Positions 1-9,269 of a stretch of DNA of 64,000 nt are shown piece by piece. Numbering within the stretch: position 1 is the first letter of the stretch; every line of letters starts with the position of its first letter. Source of the DNA: Wenjunlia tyrosinilytica. Its GTDB lineage: Bacteria > Actinomycetota > Actinomycetes > Streptomycetales > Streptomycetaceae. The DNA lies in assembly GCF_014646055.1 (NCBI RefSeq), contig NZ_BMMS01000011.1, positions 106,167 through 170,166 of the forward strand, read 5' to 3'. The notes beneath the pieces were generated by a model. The model was not told where the DNA came from. It saw nothing but the letters and a program-made list of their open reading frames with translations, and searched no databases. The position numbers and the translations under genes were made by a program.

Positions 1-663
1 GGGCTTCGGCTTCTCCGGCTGCTGTTCCTTCGGCTCCTTGTCCTTCTTCGGCTCCTTGTCCTTCTTCGGCTCGTTGTCCCTGTTGGGCTTTTCATCCTTC
101 TTCGGCTCCCTGTCCCCCTTCTCGACCTTCTCCCTCTTCTGCTCCTTCTTGAGCTTGTCCCTCAGCTTGTCCTGCTGCCCGCCGCCACCCGCCGACCCGG
201 GCTCCCCGGCCGGCCCGGGGGCCGGCGACGTACCGTGCGCCGGCGAAACCGTGGCCGGGGCCGACGGCTTCGGCCTGTGGTCGCCATTGCCGGGCTCGAA
301 GGACACCGCCCCGCCCGCCACCGCGACACCGCCGCCCAGCAACGAGGCGACCACCACTCCGAGGACGGCGGAACGGGTGGAGCGCATCCGGCGCCAGCGC
401 GCCGCACCACCCGACCGCCAGTTCTCGCGGGCCGCGCGGAAGGCCGCCGCCGCGCGCTCCTCGCCCTCCCGGTCTTGGAGATCCAGCGGACCGGCCGCGG
501 CCGACACAAGTCGGGCCAGGTCCCGCGCCGTACGCCCGTCCGGTGCGGCCGCACCCTCCCCGTGGCCGTCGCCGCTTCCGCGCCGGCTCCTGCCGCCCTC
601 CGCGATCAGCCGCGCGATCTCGTTCCCGTCGATGCCCCGCCCCCCGTCCATACCGTTGGTCAT
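1..663 (-). CDS. Single-pass membrane protein, putative anti-sigma partner (3' end cut off)
   Basis: The frame stays open from an ATG at 663 to the left edge, so 221 residues are visible and the C-terminus is missing. Residues 1-97 are a charged cytoplasmic region. Residues about 98-120 form one hydrophobic segment (LGVVVASLLGGGVAVAGGAV). The outside part is Pro/Ala-rich, then a Lys/Glu-rich tail with the repeat KEPKKD. The start overlaps the stop of the upstream ECF sigma gene by 4 bp (ATGA), which implies translational coupling. ECF sigma factors are often paired with membrane-bound inhibitors, so an anti-sigma role is inferred. No zinc HxxxCxxC motif is visible, so it is not a classical ZAS protein. 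No closer family was recognised. Confidence 0.6.
   Translation of the reverse strand, partial: MTNGMDGGRGIDGNEIARLIAEGGRSRRGSGDGHGEGAAAPDGRTARDLARLVSAAAGPLDLQDREGEERAAAAFRAARENWRSGGAARWRRMRSTRSAVLGVVVASLLGGGVAVAGGAVSFEPGNGDHRPKPSAPATVSPAHGTSPAPGPAGEPGSAGGGGQQDKLRDKLKKEQKREKVEKGDREPKKDEKPNRDNEPKKDKEPKKDKEPKEQQPEKPKP
28..81. repeat. 18-bp tandem repeat, about 3 copies, in coding sequence
   Basis: Three consecutive 18-bp units starting CTTCGGCTCCTTGTC lie in frame in the Lys/Glu-rich tail of the membrane protein and encode a six-residue KEPKKD-type repeat. The third copy has diverged (TCG for TCC and later changes). Confidence 0.8.
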
Positions 664-1295
664 CCCCGCACATCCGACGTCATCGAGCACCGCTGACCGC
701 ACTGCTCCAACCGCTTTCCGAGCCGCTTGAGGCCACGCGAGACCGACATCCTCACCGTTCCGGGCCGTTTGCCGAGCACTTCACCCACGTCCGCCGTGTC
801 CATGCCCAAAACCACACGCAGCATCACCGCCTCCGCCTGGTCCGGCGGCAGTGTCGCCACCAGCGCCACGGCCCGTTCCGTGGACAGCGCCTCCAGTACG
901 GCGTCGGCCGCGTCCCTGGCACTTCCGCGGGGCTCCGGCAACTGCTCGACGGGCAGCATCACCTCGTCCACCCGCGCGATCCGGCGCCGCAGCAGATCGC
1001 GGGCCCGGTTGCGGGTGACCACGAGCGCGAACCGCCGGAATCTCGGCCCGTCGCCCCGGAACCGGAACAGGTCCCTGGACATCTGCAGCCACGCCTCCGA
1101 GGCCACGTCCTCGGCGTCGTCACCGACCATCACCCGCGCGTAACGCACCAGTTCCGGGTTCAGCGCCTGGTACAGGATCCGGAACGCCGCCTCGTCGCCC
1201 TTCCGGGCCAATAACAGCGCTTCGGTCAGCCGGGCGGTCTCCCCGCCCGAAACCTCATTGAGTCTCCCCGGGACATTATTGTCCTCGTGATCCAT
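660..1295 (-). CDS. ECF-family RNA polymerase sigma factor
   Basis: This 211-residue protein has the two-domain layout of extracytoplasmic-function sigma factors. Region 2 lies at about residues 30-105 (GDEAAFRILYQ, then DDAEDVASEAWLQM). Region 4 lies at about 145-200, with the helix-turn-helix GMDTADVGEVLGKRPGTV. It would direct RNA polymerase to a special promoter class. The start has an AGGA site 7 nt upstream. The gene is followed, with a 4-bp overlap, by a membrane protein that is a candidate regulator. Leu28 is encoded by TTA (1212-1214), the codon read by the bldA tRNA in Streptomyces, so translation may be limited to late growth. The exact ECF group cannot be assigned by eye. Confidence 0.9.
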   Translation of the reverse strand: MDHEDNNVPGRLNEVSGGETARLTEALLLARKGDEAAFRILYQALNPELVRYARVMVGDDAEDVASEAWLQMSRDLFRFRGDGPRFRRFALVVTRNRARDLLRRRIARVDEVMLPVEQLPEPRGSARDAADAVLEALSTERAVALVATLPPDQAEAVMLRVVLGMDTADVGEVLGKRPGTVRMSVSRGLKRLGKRLEQCGQRCSMTSDVRG

Positions 1296-1334
1296 GCGTC
1301 GATCCTGACAGAGCCGCGCAAGGCCGCAACCCCC

Positions 1335-1826
1335 TTAGAGGAGAAGCCACTTGACCACGCTGTCGCCCTCGTCCGCGGCCTTCGCGTAGAAACCGCGCAG
1401 GGCGTCGTGGTGGCGGTCGAAGGTCTTGCGAAGCACGCTGGTGAACCCGGCGCCGTGGGGCGGCACCAGCTGCTCGGCCGCCGCCGACCACAGGTCGTCG
1501 AAGCGGACGTCGTCCAGGAACGCCGATGCCTGCACCACCAGCGGCGGGTCGAGTATCACAAAGGGCGGAACGTCGGGCTCGGCGCCGCGGACGACGCGGC
1601 CGCCCAGGACCGGCAGGGTCTTGGGCTCACCGGTGTCCGGGTAGTGCCGCGCCCCGGTGTAGAAGTGGTGGACGTCGAGGAAGTCCCGCTCCAGGGAGAC
1701 CATGGCGTGGGTGTCCGCCTCGTCCACCAGACCATCCCACGCGAAGTCGAACAGGCGAGTAAGCCACCCGGCGTCCTCCTTGACCTGGTTCACGGCCACC
1801 GCACGCAGATGGAAGTAGAAACTCAA
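1335..1826 (-). CDS. YfbM/DUF1877-like protein, TTG start
   Basis: This is a 163-residue cytoplasmic protein beginning L(M)SFYFHLRAV and ending DSVVKWLLL. That pattern, with AWDGLVDEADTHAM-type and FYAKAADEGD blocks, resembles the YfbM (DUF1877) family, whose function is unknown. I chose a TTG start at 1826 because GAGGGGAC lies 6-7 nt upstream and the family begins at this point. The frame stays open for 44 more codons upstream, but that part is Arg-rich and looks non-coding. It lies 39 bp upstream of the sigma factor gene on the same strand and could be co-transcribed with it. Confidence 0.7.
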   Translation of the reverse strand: MSFYFHLRAVAVNQVKEDAGWLTRLFDFAWDGLVDEADTHAMVSLERDFLDVHHFYTGARHYPDTGEPKTLPVLGGRVVRGAEPDVPPFVILDPPLVVQASAFLDDVRFDDLWSAAAEQLVPPHGAGFTSVLRKTFDRHHDALRGFYAKAADEGDSVVKWLLL

Positions 1827-1894
1827 CGCCCGTCCCCTCGTCTCCGGCTCACGACGGCGACGGCCGCACCCGTGTCCTCCGGTCCGGGACCCCG

Positions 1895-1930
1895 GGCGAA
1901 CGGTCCGCGACCTTCCGCGGACCGTTCGCC
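1895..1930 (-). terminator. Hairpin terminator downstream of mfd
   Basis: A perfect 15-bp inverted repeat with a 6-nt loop (arms 1895-1909 and 1916-1930, core CGAACGGTCCGCG) sits between mfd and the YfbM-like gene. It has no U tract, which is usual for high-GC actinomycetes. It most likely ends mfd transcription. Confidence 0.7.
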
Positions 1931-1995
1931 TTCTCACGACCACCGCTTCACCCGACACAGAGCGCGCGGCGGCCGGAATCCGTCACACCTCGGGC

Positions 1996-4900
1996 TCAGG
2001 TGTCGACGATCGAGGTCAGGAACTCCCTCGCCCAGGCCAGCAGATCGCGTCCCACCACGGGCTTGCCGCCGATGCGGGCCGTGGCCGGCCGCGGGACGAG
2101 GACCTGCCTTGTCGCCTGCTTGACGACCGAGCGCGGGTAGAGGCGCTTCAGGCGCAGTTCCTGGGACTCGCGCAGCTCGACCGGGCTGAAGCGGACATTG
2201 GCTCCCTGCAAGGTGATGTCCGCGACGCCGACCCGGCGGGCCAGCAGGCGCAGGCCGGCCACCAGCAGAAGGTTCTCCACCGGCTCGGGCAGCGGGCCGT
2301 AGCGGTCGGTGAGCTCCTCGCGGACGGCGACGATGTCCTCCTCGGAGTTCACCGACGCGATCGAGCGGTAGGCCTGCAGGCGCAGCCGCTCCCCGGGGGC
2401 GTAGTCGTGCGGGACATGGGCGTCCACCGGCAGCTCGATCTTGACCTCGAGCGGGGCCTCCTCGACCTCGCCGCCACCCGCCTCCAGCGCTGCGCGGTAG
2501 TCCGCGACCGCCTCGCCCACCATGCGGACGTACAGGTCGAAGCCGACGCCCGCGATGTGGCCGGACTGCTCGCCGCCGAGGAGATTGCCCGCCCCGCGGA
2601 TCTCGAGGTCCTTCATCGCCACATACATGCCCGCGCCCATCTCGGTGTGCTGGGCGATGGTGGCCAGCCGCTCGTGGGCGGTCTCGGTGAGGGGCTTCTC
2701 CGGCGGATACAGGAAGTAGGAGTAGCCGCGCTCGCGGCCCCGGCCCACACGGCCGCGCAACTGGTGGAGCTGGGAGAGGCCGAAGGTGTCGCCGCGCTCC
2801 ACGATGAGCGTGTTGGCGTTGGAGATGTCGATGCCGGACTCGACGATCGTCGTCGACACCAGCACGTCGGACTTCTTCTCCCAGAAGTCCACCACGACCT
2901 GTTCCAGCACCGACTCGCTCATCTGGCCGTGGGCGGTGGCGATACGCGCCTCGGGGACCATCTCGCGCAGCCGCGCGGCGGCCCGGTCGATCGACTCGAC
3001 GCGGTTGTGGATGTAGAAGACCTGGCCCTCGCGCAGCAGTTCACGCCGGATCGCCGCGGAGATCTGGCGCTCCTCGTAGGGACCGACGAAGGTCAGGACA
3101 GGGTGCCGCTCCTCCGGCGGGGTGGTGATCGTGGACATCTCGCGGATGCCCGTGACCGCCATCTCCAGGGTGCGCGGGATCGGTGTCGCGGACATGGTGA
3201 GCACATCGACGTTGGCGCGCAGCTTCTTCAGCTGTTCCTTGTGCTCGACGCCGAAGCGCTGTTCCTCGTCGACGACGACGAGACCCAGGTCCTTGAACTT
3301 CGTCTCGTTCGAGAACAGGCGGTGGGTGCCGATGACCACGTCCACCGAGCCCTCGCGCAGCCCCTCGACGACCGCCTTGGCCTCGGTGTCGCTCTGGAAG
3401 CGGGACAGGGCCTTGACCACGACGGGGAACTGCGCGTACCGCTCGGAGAACGTCGTGAAGTGCTGCTGGACGAGGAGGGTGGTCGGCACGAGGACGGCGA
3501 CCTGCTTGCCGTCCTGCACCGCCTTGAAGGCGGCCCTGACCGCGATCTCGGTCTTGCCGTAGCCCACGTCGCCGCAGATCAGCCGGTCCATGGGGACCGA
3601 CTTCTCCATGTCCTCCTTGACCTCGGCGATGGTCGAGAGCTGGTCGGGCGTCTCCGCGTAGGGGAAGGCGTCCTCCAGCTCGCGCTGCCACGGGGTGTCC
3701 GCGCCGAAGGTGTGTCCGGGCGCCGCCATGCGGGCCGAGTAGAGCTTGATCAGGTCGGCGGCGATCTCCTTGACCGCCTTCTTCGCCCGTGACTTCGTCT
3801 TCGTCCAGTCGGCGCCGCCGAGCCGGTGCAGGGACGGGGACTCACCGCCCACGTACTTGGTGACCTGCTCCAGCTGGTCGGTGGGGACGAAGAGCCGGTC
3901 CCCGGGCTGGCCGCGCTTGGCCGGGGCGTACTCCACGACCAGGTACTCCCGGGTGGCGCCCTGCACCGTGCGCTGGACCATCTCGATGTACCGGCCGACG
4001 CCGTGCTGCTCGTGGACGACGTAGTCCCCGGCCTGGAGGGTGAGCGGGTCGATGGTCTTGCGGCGCCGCGACGGCATCCGGCCCATGTCCTTGGTGGAGG
4101 ACTTCTGGCCGGTCAGGTCGGTCTCGGTGAGCACCGCGAGCCGCTGCCCGGGATCGACGAGGCCGAGCTCGACACCGCCGCAGGCCACATGCACCAGGGA
4201 CGGCTCGGGAACGCTCTCCAGGTCGACGTCCAGTCGGGCGGCGATCCCCTCGTTGCCCAGGACCTCGACCATACGGGCCGCGGGGCCGTGGCCCTCGGTG
4301 ACGAAGACGGTGCGCCAGCCGTCGGCGAGCCAGCCCTTGGTGTCGGCCAGCGCCCTCGCCGTGTCGCCGCGGTAGGTCTCGGTGGCGTGCATGCCCAGGC
4401 GCAGGGTGTCCGGGTCCAGCTCCTCGTCCGCGACGAAGGGACTCACCGACCACCACGGCATCCCGATCTCGCGGGCGTGGTCCCTGACGTCGGCCAGCCC
4501 CCACAGCGAGGCCGCGCCCACATCGATCGGGGCCTGTCCGCCGCCCGCCGAAGCCGCCCAGGACGCCTGAAGGAACTCCTGCGAGGTGGCCACCAGATCC
4601 GCCGCCCTCGTGCGCACCCGCTCGGGGTCGCAGACCACGGCCAGGCTGCCCGCGGGCATCACGTCGAGCAGGAGCTCCATGTCGTCGACGAGAACGGGCG
4701 CCAGGGACTCCATGCCCTCGACCGCGATGCCCTCGGCGATCCTGCCGAGCAGATCGCCCAGCTCCGGATGGCGCTCGGCCAGGGCGGCGGCGCGCTCGCG
4801 CACCTTGTCGGTCAGCAGGAGCTCACGGCACGGCGGCGCCCACAGGCCGTGCTCGGCCACCTCCAGGGAGCGCTGGTCGGCGACCTTGAAGTAGCGGATC

Positions 4901-5532
4901 TCCTCGACGTCGTCGCCCCAGAACTCCACCCGCAGCGGGTGTTCCTCGGTCGGTGGGAAGACATCGAGGATGCCGCCGCGCACGGCGAACTCCCCGCGCT
5001 TCTCGACCAGCTCCACCCGCGAGTACGCGGCCGCGGCCAGCCGGTCCACCACATCGCCGAGATCGGCCGACTCACCCGAGCGCAGCCGCACCGGCTCCAG
5101 GTCGCCGAGCCCGGCCACCTGCGGCTGGAGCACCGAGCGGACCGGAGCCACGACGACCTTGACGGGCCCCGCGGACGGGTCGTCCTTGCTGGGGTGGGCG
5201 AGCCTGCGCAGCACGGCGAGGCGTAGGCCGACGGTGTCGGAGCGCGGGGAGAGCCGCTCGTGCGGCAGCGTCTCCCACGAGGGGAACTCCACGACCGAGT
5301 CCGGCGGCAGCAGGGAGCGCAGCGCGGCCACCAGGTCCTCGGACTCTCTGCCGGTGGCGGTGACGGCCAGCACGGTGCGGCCGGAGCGGGCCAGAGCGGC
5401 CGCGGCGAAGGGCCTGGCGGCCGCTGGGCCCACCAGGTCCAGGTGCGGGCGGTTGCCGTCCGACGCTGCCTTCACCGCCTCGGCGAGGGCAGGATCCTTG
5501 ACGACGACGTCGAGCAGACCGGTCAGACTCAT
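1996..5532 (-). CDS. mfd: Transcription-repair coupling factor Mfd
   Basis: This 1178-residue protein is Mfd, the ATP-driven translocase that removes stalled RNA polymerase at DNA damage and recruits UvrA. In order it has a UvrB-like N-terminal region, the RNA-polymerase-interacting region near residues 480-560 (GDYVVHEQHGVGRY), and a superfamily 2 helicase core. The core shows Walker A CGDVGYGKTE, Walker B VVDEEQRFG, the SATPIPRTL motif and QLRGRVGR. The TRCF C-terminal domain follows. The ATG at 5532 begins MSLTGLLDVVV. The frame is open upstream, but that part reads as spacer. A strong hairpin follows the gene. Length fits the family. Confidence 0.97.
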   Translation of the reverse strand: MSLTGLLDVVVKDPALAEAVKAASDGNRPHLDLVGPAAARPFAAAALARSGRTVLAVTATGRESEDLVAALRSLLPPDSVVEFPSWETLPHERLSPRSDTVGLRLAVLRRLAHPSKDDPSAGPVKVVVAPVRSVLQPQVAGLGDLEPVRLRSGESADLGDVVDRLAAAAYSRVELVEKRGEFAVRGGILDVFPPTEEHPLRVEFWGDDVEEIRYFKVADQRSLEVAEHGLWAPPCRELLLTDKVRERAAALAERHPELGDLLGRIAEGIAVEGMESLAPVLVDDMELLLDVMPAGSLAVVCDPERVRTRAADLVATSQEFLQASWAASAGGGQAPIDVGAASLWGLADVRDHAREIGMPWWSVSPFVADEELDPDTLRLGMHATETYRGDTARALADTKGWLADGWRTVFVTEGHGPAARMVEVLGNEGIAARLDVDLESVPEPSLVHVACGGVELGLVDPGQRLAVLTETDLTGQKSSTKDMGRMPSRRRKTIDPLTLQAGDYVVHEQHGVGRYIEMVQRTVQGATREYLVVEYAPAKRGQPGDRLFVPTDQLEQVTKYVGGESPSLHRLGGADWTKTKSRAKKAVKEIAADLIKLYSARMAAPGHTFGADTPWQRELEDAFPYAETPDQLSTIAEVKEDMEKSVPMDRLICGDVGYGKTEIAVRAAFKAVQDGKQVAVLVPTTLLVQQHFTTFSERYAQFPVVVKALSRFQSDTEAKAVVEGLREGSVDVVIGTHRLFSNETKFKDLGLVVVDEEQRFGVEHKEQLKKLRANVDVLTMSATPIPRTLEMAVTGIREMSTITTPPEERHPVLTFVGPYEERQISAAIRRELLREGQVFYIHNRVESIDRAAARLREMVPEARIATAHGQMSESVLEQVVVDFWEKKSDVLVSTTIVESGIDISNANTLIVERGDTFGLSQLHQLRGRVGRGRERGYSYFLYPPEKPLTETAHERLATIAQHTEMGAGMYVAMKDLEIRGAGNLLGGEQSGHIAGVGFDLYVRMVGEAVADYRAALEAGGGEVEEAPLEVKIELPVDAHVPHDYAPGERLRLQAYRSIASVNSEEDIVAVREELTDRYGPLPEPVENLLLVAGLRLLARRVGVADITLQGANVRFSPVELRESQELRLKRLYPRSVVKQATRQVLVPRPATARIGGKPVVGRDLLAWAREFLTSIVDT

Positions 5533-5916
5533 GCGCCTTAGTGTCCTGTGGCTTCGGGGATTCCTGGATGACGCGATGCGGGCGTGCGGGCAACGCGAAC
5601 AGCCCCGTACGCGCAAACGCCCCGGGGTCCTTCCAGGCTAGCCGGTGCCTGGGACAACTGTCCGAGGGCCGGAACGGGACCGGCCGCGGGCGGTTTCGCG
5701 CGCCGCGCCGACGGGGGCGGCTTCCCGGTGGGCGGGGCGCTGCTCCCCGGTGGGCCGGGCCCCGCGGGGCCGGAGGGGGAACGGGGCCCGAGCGGGAAAG
5801 GGGCCCGAGCGGCGATAGGGCCCGAGCGGGAAAGGGGCCACAGCGGGCAAGGGAGCGGCCCCGGTGCGCGGATTGGAGGGATGCGCACCGGAGCCGCGGT
5901 CTGCGGGTCGCCGCGG
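5533..5916. other. Gene-free interval holding a repeat array
   Basis: These 384 bp between the ABC permease and mfd (same strand) contain no convincing gene. The left two thirds hold the mfd promoter region and GC-rich low-complexity sequence. The part at 5767-5851 is a 17-bp tandem array (separate entry). Confidence 0.6.
5767..5851. repeat. 17-bp tandem array, five degenerate copies
   Basis: Units begin at 5767, 5784, 5801, 5818 and 5835. The clearest unit is GGGCCCGAGCGGGAAAG (5784-5800, again at 5818-5834). The copies at 5801 and 5835 differ by a few bases and the first is degenerate. The array lies outside genes. A similar 17-bp-period array occurs at 46165-46309. Confidence 0.85.
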
Positions 5917-8481
5917 CTACTCCGTGGCGATGGCGTTCAGGACATTCATCCGTCCCGCCCGGAAGGCCGGGACCAGGGCCGCGATCAGGCCCACGACCGC
6001 CGAGCCGAAGAAGACCCAGATGATGGTCGCCCACGGGATCTCCAGCACCCCGAGGCCCTCCAGCGCCAGGAGCTTCTGCGCGGTGGCGCCCCAGCCCATG
6101 CCGAGCCCGAGCCCGACGAGGGCGCCGAACAGGGCGATGACGACCGACTCCAGCCGGATCATCCGGCGCAGCTGCCGCCGGGACAGCCCGATCGCCCTCA
6201 TGAGGCCGATCTCACGGGTCCGCTCGACCACCGAGAGGGCCAGGGTGTTCACGACACCCAGGACCGCGACGATGATCGCGAGGCCCAGCAGGCCGTAGAC
6301 CAGGTTGAGCAGCTGGCTGACCTGGCTCTGGATCTGCTCCTTGAAGTCGGCCTGGTTGCGCACCTGGAACGTCGGGTACTTGCTCAGGGCGTCCTTCAGG
6401 GCGGCGTAGGACTGCTTCTCCTGGCCGTCCTTGGCCTCGGCGAACATGATCACATCGAGCGGGAGCTTGTCGGCCGGAAGGTACTTCTGGGCCGTGCCGA
6501 TGCTCGTGTACAGGGCGCCCTTGTCGAACGAGGTGTCGTCCGTGGTGATGGCGGCGATCTTGAGCTTCGCGGTCCGGCCGCCGACGAACGCCGCCGTGAC
6601 CTCGTCGCCCAGCTTGATCTTGTGGTCCTTGGCGTATCCCTCGTTGACCGACATCGAGTCCGTCGCGTAGGCGTCCTCGAGCTTGCCGTGGACGGTCTCG
6701 ACCCGAAGGTCCTTGGTGTACGAGGCGTCGGCGGCGGTCATCTGGCTGTCGTCGGACTTGCCGTCGGGCAGGGTCAGCCTGGCGTTGACCACCTTGTAGT
6801 CGGTGACGTGGTCCAGGCCCGGAACACCCTTGATCGCCTCCTCGGCCTTGGGGGTGATCTGCTGTTGGTTGTCGGCCTGGATGATGAAGTCCGCGCCCAC
6901 CGACTTGTCGAGCTGGTCGTTGGCGGAGGCCACCATCGAGGAGCCGACCACCGACAGGGCGGCCACCAGCGCCAGGCCGATCATGAGCGCGGCGGCGGTG
7001 GCGCCGGTACGGCGCGGGTTGCGCAGCGCGTTGCGCTCGGCCAGGCGGCCGACGGGGCCGAAGACCCGCAGCACGACGGCGCTGATGGCCTTGACCACCA
7101 GGCCGGCGAGCAGCGGCCCGACCACGACGAACCCGATGAGGGTCAGCAGCACACCCAGACCGAGGAACTGCGCCCCCGTGCTCCCGGTGTCCGCGCTGGC
7201 CGCGGCGTACAGGCAGGCCCCGCCGATGAGGGAGAGCGCCACACCGATCCAGGCGCGCACCTTGCCCGACTTGCCGTCAGCGGGCATCCCGGAGTCGCGC
7301 AGGGCGGCCATCGGGGAGACCTTGCCGGCCCGGCGGGCAGGCAGGTAGGCGGCCAGGACGGTGACGATGACACCGAGGGCCAGACCGGTGACGGGCGTTG
7401 CCGTCTTGATGGTCAGCTCGGAGGTGTCCAGGTGCATGCCCACGCTGCCCATGAGCTTCATCAGCCCTATCGCCAGGCCCACACCGGCGCCGATGCCGAG
7501 GAGGGAGCCGACGACGCCGAGCAGGAGCGCCTCGACGAGCACGGAGCGGTTGACCTGCCGACGGCTGGCGCCGACGGCCCGCATGAGGCCGATCTCCCGG
7601 GTGCGCTGGGCGACGAGCATCGAGAAGGTGTTGACGATGAGGAAGATGCCGACGAGGACGGAGACCGCCGCGAAGCCGAGCATGGCCTTCTTCATGAAGC
7701 CGAGGAACGAGCCCAGGTCCTTCTGGTTGTCCTTGACGATCTCGGCCTTGGTCTGCACCTCGTAGTCGGTGCCGAGCGCCGCCACCACGCTCTTCTTCAG
7801 CTGGCCGTTCGAGACGCCGGACTTGGCGTCCAGGTTGATGGAGGAGAAGGCGTCCGGCTTGCCGAGCAGCTTCGTCTGCGCCGTCGGGGTGTCGAAGTAG
7901 AAGATGGCCGCACCGGGGTTGGTGGTGCGGAAGGTCACGATGCCGGTGACCTTGACCGTGAAGTCACCGGGAACGGCGATGACCCGGAGCTCGTCACCGA
8001 TCTTGACGTGCTTCTTGTCGGCCGTGTCCTTGTCGATCATGGCCTCGGAAGGGCCGCTGGGCGCCTTGCCGGAGGTGAGGTCGACGGCCTTGTGCTCGGA
8101 GGGGTCCCAGTCGGTGCCTATGGTCGGGGCTCCACCGGTCGGGCCGACCTTCTTGTTGTCGGCGTCGACGACGGTGATCTTCTCGCTGTAGGCGTCACCG
8201 CGGGCGGACTTGACGCCGTCCACCGCGCGGATCCGCGTGATCAGCGAGGCCGGGAGGGTCTCGGCGCGCCCGGTCTCCTGGGCGTGCTCGACCTCCTTGG
8301 GCTTGACCGCGACATCGGCGGCCGTCGTGTTGAAGAGCTTGTCGAAGGTGGCATTGATGGTGTCGGTGAACACCAGGGTGCCGCAGACGAAGGCCACGGA
8401 CAGCAGGACAGCGACCGCAGACAGCGCCATTCTCCCCTTGTGGGCGAAGAAGTTGCGCAACGAGGTCTTGACGACGGTCAC
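5917..8481 (-). CDS. ABC transporter permease, FtsX/MacB type
   Basis: This 854-residue membrane protein has the layout of FtsX-like exporters. There is an N-terminal transmembrane helix (residues about 18-40), a large extracellular MacB-type domain, and three helices in the middle. A second extracellular domain follows, then a C-terminal FtsX set. Both FtsX modules carry the signature RTREIGLMRA(V/I)G. Such proteins work with a dedicated ATPase to move lipids, peptides or lipoproteins, or to signal across the membrane; the substrate is unknown. The GTG start overlaps the ATPase stop by 4 bp (GTGA), so the two subunits are translationally coupled. Confidence 0.93.
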   Translation of the reverse strand: MTVVKTSLRNFFAHKGRMALSAVAVLLSVAFVCGTLVFTDTINATFDKLFNTTAADVAVKPKEVEHAQETGRAETLPASLITRIRAVDGVKSARGDAYSEKITVVDADNKKVGPTGGAPTIGTDWDPSEHKAVDLTSGKAPSGPSEAMIDKDTADKKHVKIGDELRVIAVPGDFTVKVTGIVTFRTTNPGAAIFYFDTPTAQTKLLGKPDAFSSINLDAKSGVSNGQLKKSVVAALGTDYEVQTKAEIVKDNQKDLGSFLGFMKKAMLGFAAVSVLVGIFLIVNTFSMLVAQRTREIGLMRAVGASRRQVNRSVLVEALLLGVVGSLLGIGAGVGLAIGLMKLMGSVGMHLDTSELTIKTATPVTGLALGVIVTVLAAYLPARRAGKVSPMAALRDSGMPADGKSGKVRAWIGVALSLIGGACLYAAASADTGSTGAQFLGLGVLLTLIGFVVVGPLLAGLVVKAISAVVLRVFGPVGRLAERNALRNPRRTGATAAALMIGLALVAALSVVGSSMVASANDQLDKSVGADFIIQADNQQQITPKAEEAIKGVPGLDHVTDYKVVNARLTLPDGKSDDSQMTAADASYTKDLRVETVHGKLEDAYATDSMSVNEGYAKDHKIKLGDEVTAAFVGGRTAKLKIAAITTDDTSFDKGALYTSIGTAQKYLPADKLPLDVIMFAEAKDGQEKQSYAALKDALSKYPTFQVRNQADFKEQIQSQVSQLLNLVYGLLGLAIIVAVLGVVNTLALSVVERTREIGLMRAIGLSRRQLRRMIRLESVVIALFGALVGLGLGMGWGATAQKLLALEGLGVLEIPWATIIWVFFGSAVVGLIAALVPAFRAGRMNVLNAIATE

Positions 8482-9269
8482 ACGGTCCTCCCGCGAGCGT
8501 CGAAGCGCTTCATACGCTCGAGGACGGCGTCAGCGGTGGGCTTGAGCATCTCGTCGACGATGCGGCCGTCGGCGAGGAAGAGCACGCGGTCCGCGTAGGA
8601 GGCGGCGACCGGGTCGTGGGTCACCATGACGATGGTCTGACCGAGCTCGTCCACCGAGCGGCGAAGGAAGCCCAGCACCTCGGCGCCGGCGCGCGAGTCC
8701 AGGTTTCCGGTGGGCTCGTCACCGAAGATGATCTCCGGACGGGCGGCGAGGGCGCGCGCGACCGCGACACGCTGCTGCTGACCGCCGGACAGCTGGGACG
8801 GCCGGTGCTTGAGGCGGTCCGCCAGGCCGACGGTCTCCACCACCCGCTCCAGCCAGCCCGCTTCGGGCTTGCGGCCCGCAATGTCCATCGGGAGCGTGAT
8901 GTTCTCACCGGCGGACAGGGTGGGCAGCAGGTTGAACGCCTGGAAGATGAAGCCGATCTGGTCCCGGCGCAGCTTGGTGAGCTGCTTGTCCTTGAGCCCC
9001 GTGATCTCGGTCTCGCCGATCCAGATCCGGCCCTCGCTCACCGTGTCCAGACCGGCGAGGCAGTGCATGAGGGTCGACTTGCCGGAGCCCGAGGGACCCA
9101 TGATCGCGGTGAACCGCCCCCGGGCGATGTCGACGTCCACGGCGTCCAGCGCCACGACCCGGGTCTCGCCCGAACCGTAGGCCTTGGTCACCTGACGCCC
9201 TCGGGCCGCGACCGCAGTAGGTCCACCGCCACTGCCGCCGGCCCTGGGTTCGGCAACTGCCGTCGTCAC
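8478..9269 (-). CDS. ABC transporter ATP-binding protein (MacB/LolD type)
   Basis: This 263-residue nucleotide-binding subunit partners the downstream FtsX-type permease. Visible motifs are Walker A GPSGSGKST, the signature LSGGQQQRVAVARAL, Walker B IIFGDEPTGNLD and the switch histidine in VTHD. The sequence around PTLSAGENITLPM is typical of the LolD/MacB group. A GGAG site lies 6 nt before the GTG start at 9269. The gene heads a two-gene operon divergent from the MFS exporter gene, with about 500 bp between them. Confidence 0.95.
   Translation of the reverse strand: MTTAVAEPRAGGSGGGPTAVAARGRQVTKAYGSGETRVVALDAVDVDIARGRFTAIMGPSGSGKSTLMHCLAGLDTVSEGRIWIGETEITGLKDKQLTKLRRDQIGFIFQAFNLLPTLSAGENITLPMDIAGRKPEAGWLERVVETVGLADRLKHRPSQLSGGQQQRVAVARALAARPEIIFGDEPTGNLDSRAGAEVLGFLRRSVDELGQTIVMVTHDPVAASYADRVLFLADGRIVDEMLKPTADAVLERMKRFDARGRTV

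Noticed and set aside
92-673. Second leftward open frame overlapping the membrane protein
   Set aside because: The overlapping frame that couples to the sigma gene has a membrane helix and a sensible tail; this one is Arg/Gly-rich with no features.
2407-3792. Long open frame on the plus strand opposite mfd
   Set aside because: It is the antisense shadow of high-GC coding sequence, with Leu/Asp/Val/His-rich composition and no recognisable domain; mfd is certain.
5584-8598. Very long plus-strand open frame opposite the ABC permease
   Set aside because: Antisense shadow: repetitive Asp/Gly/Val/His composition, while the permease on the other strand has clear FtsX motifs.
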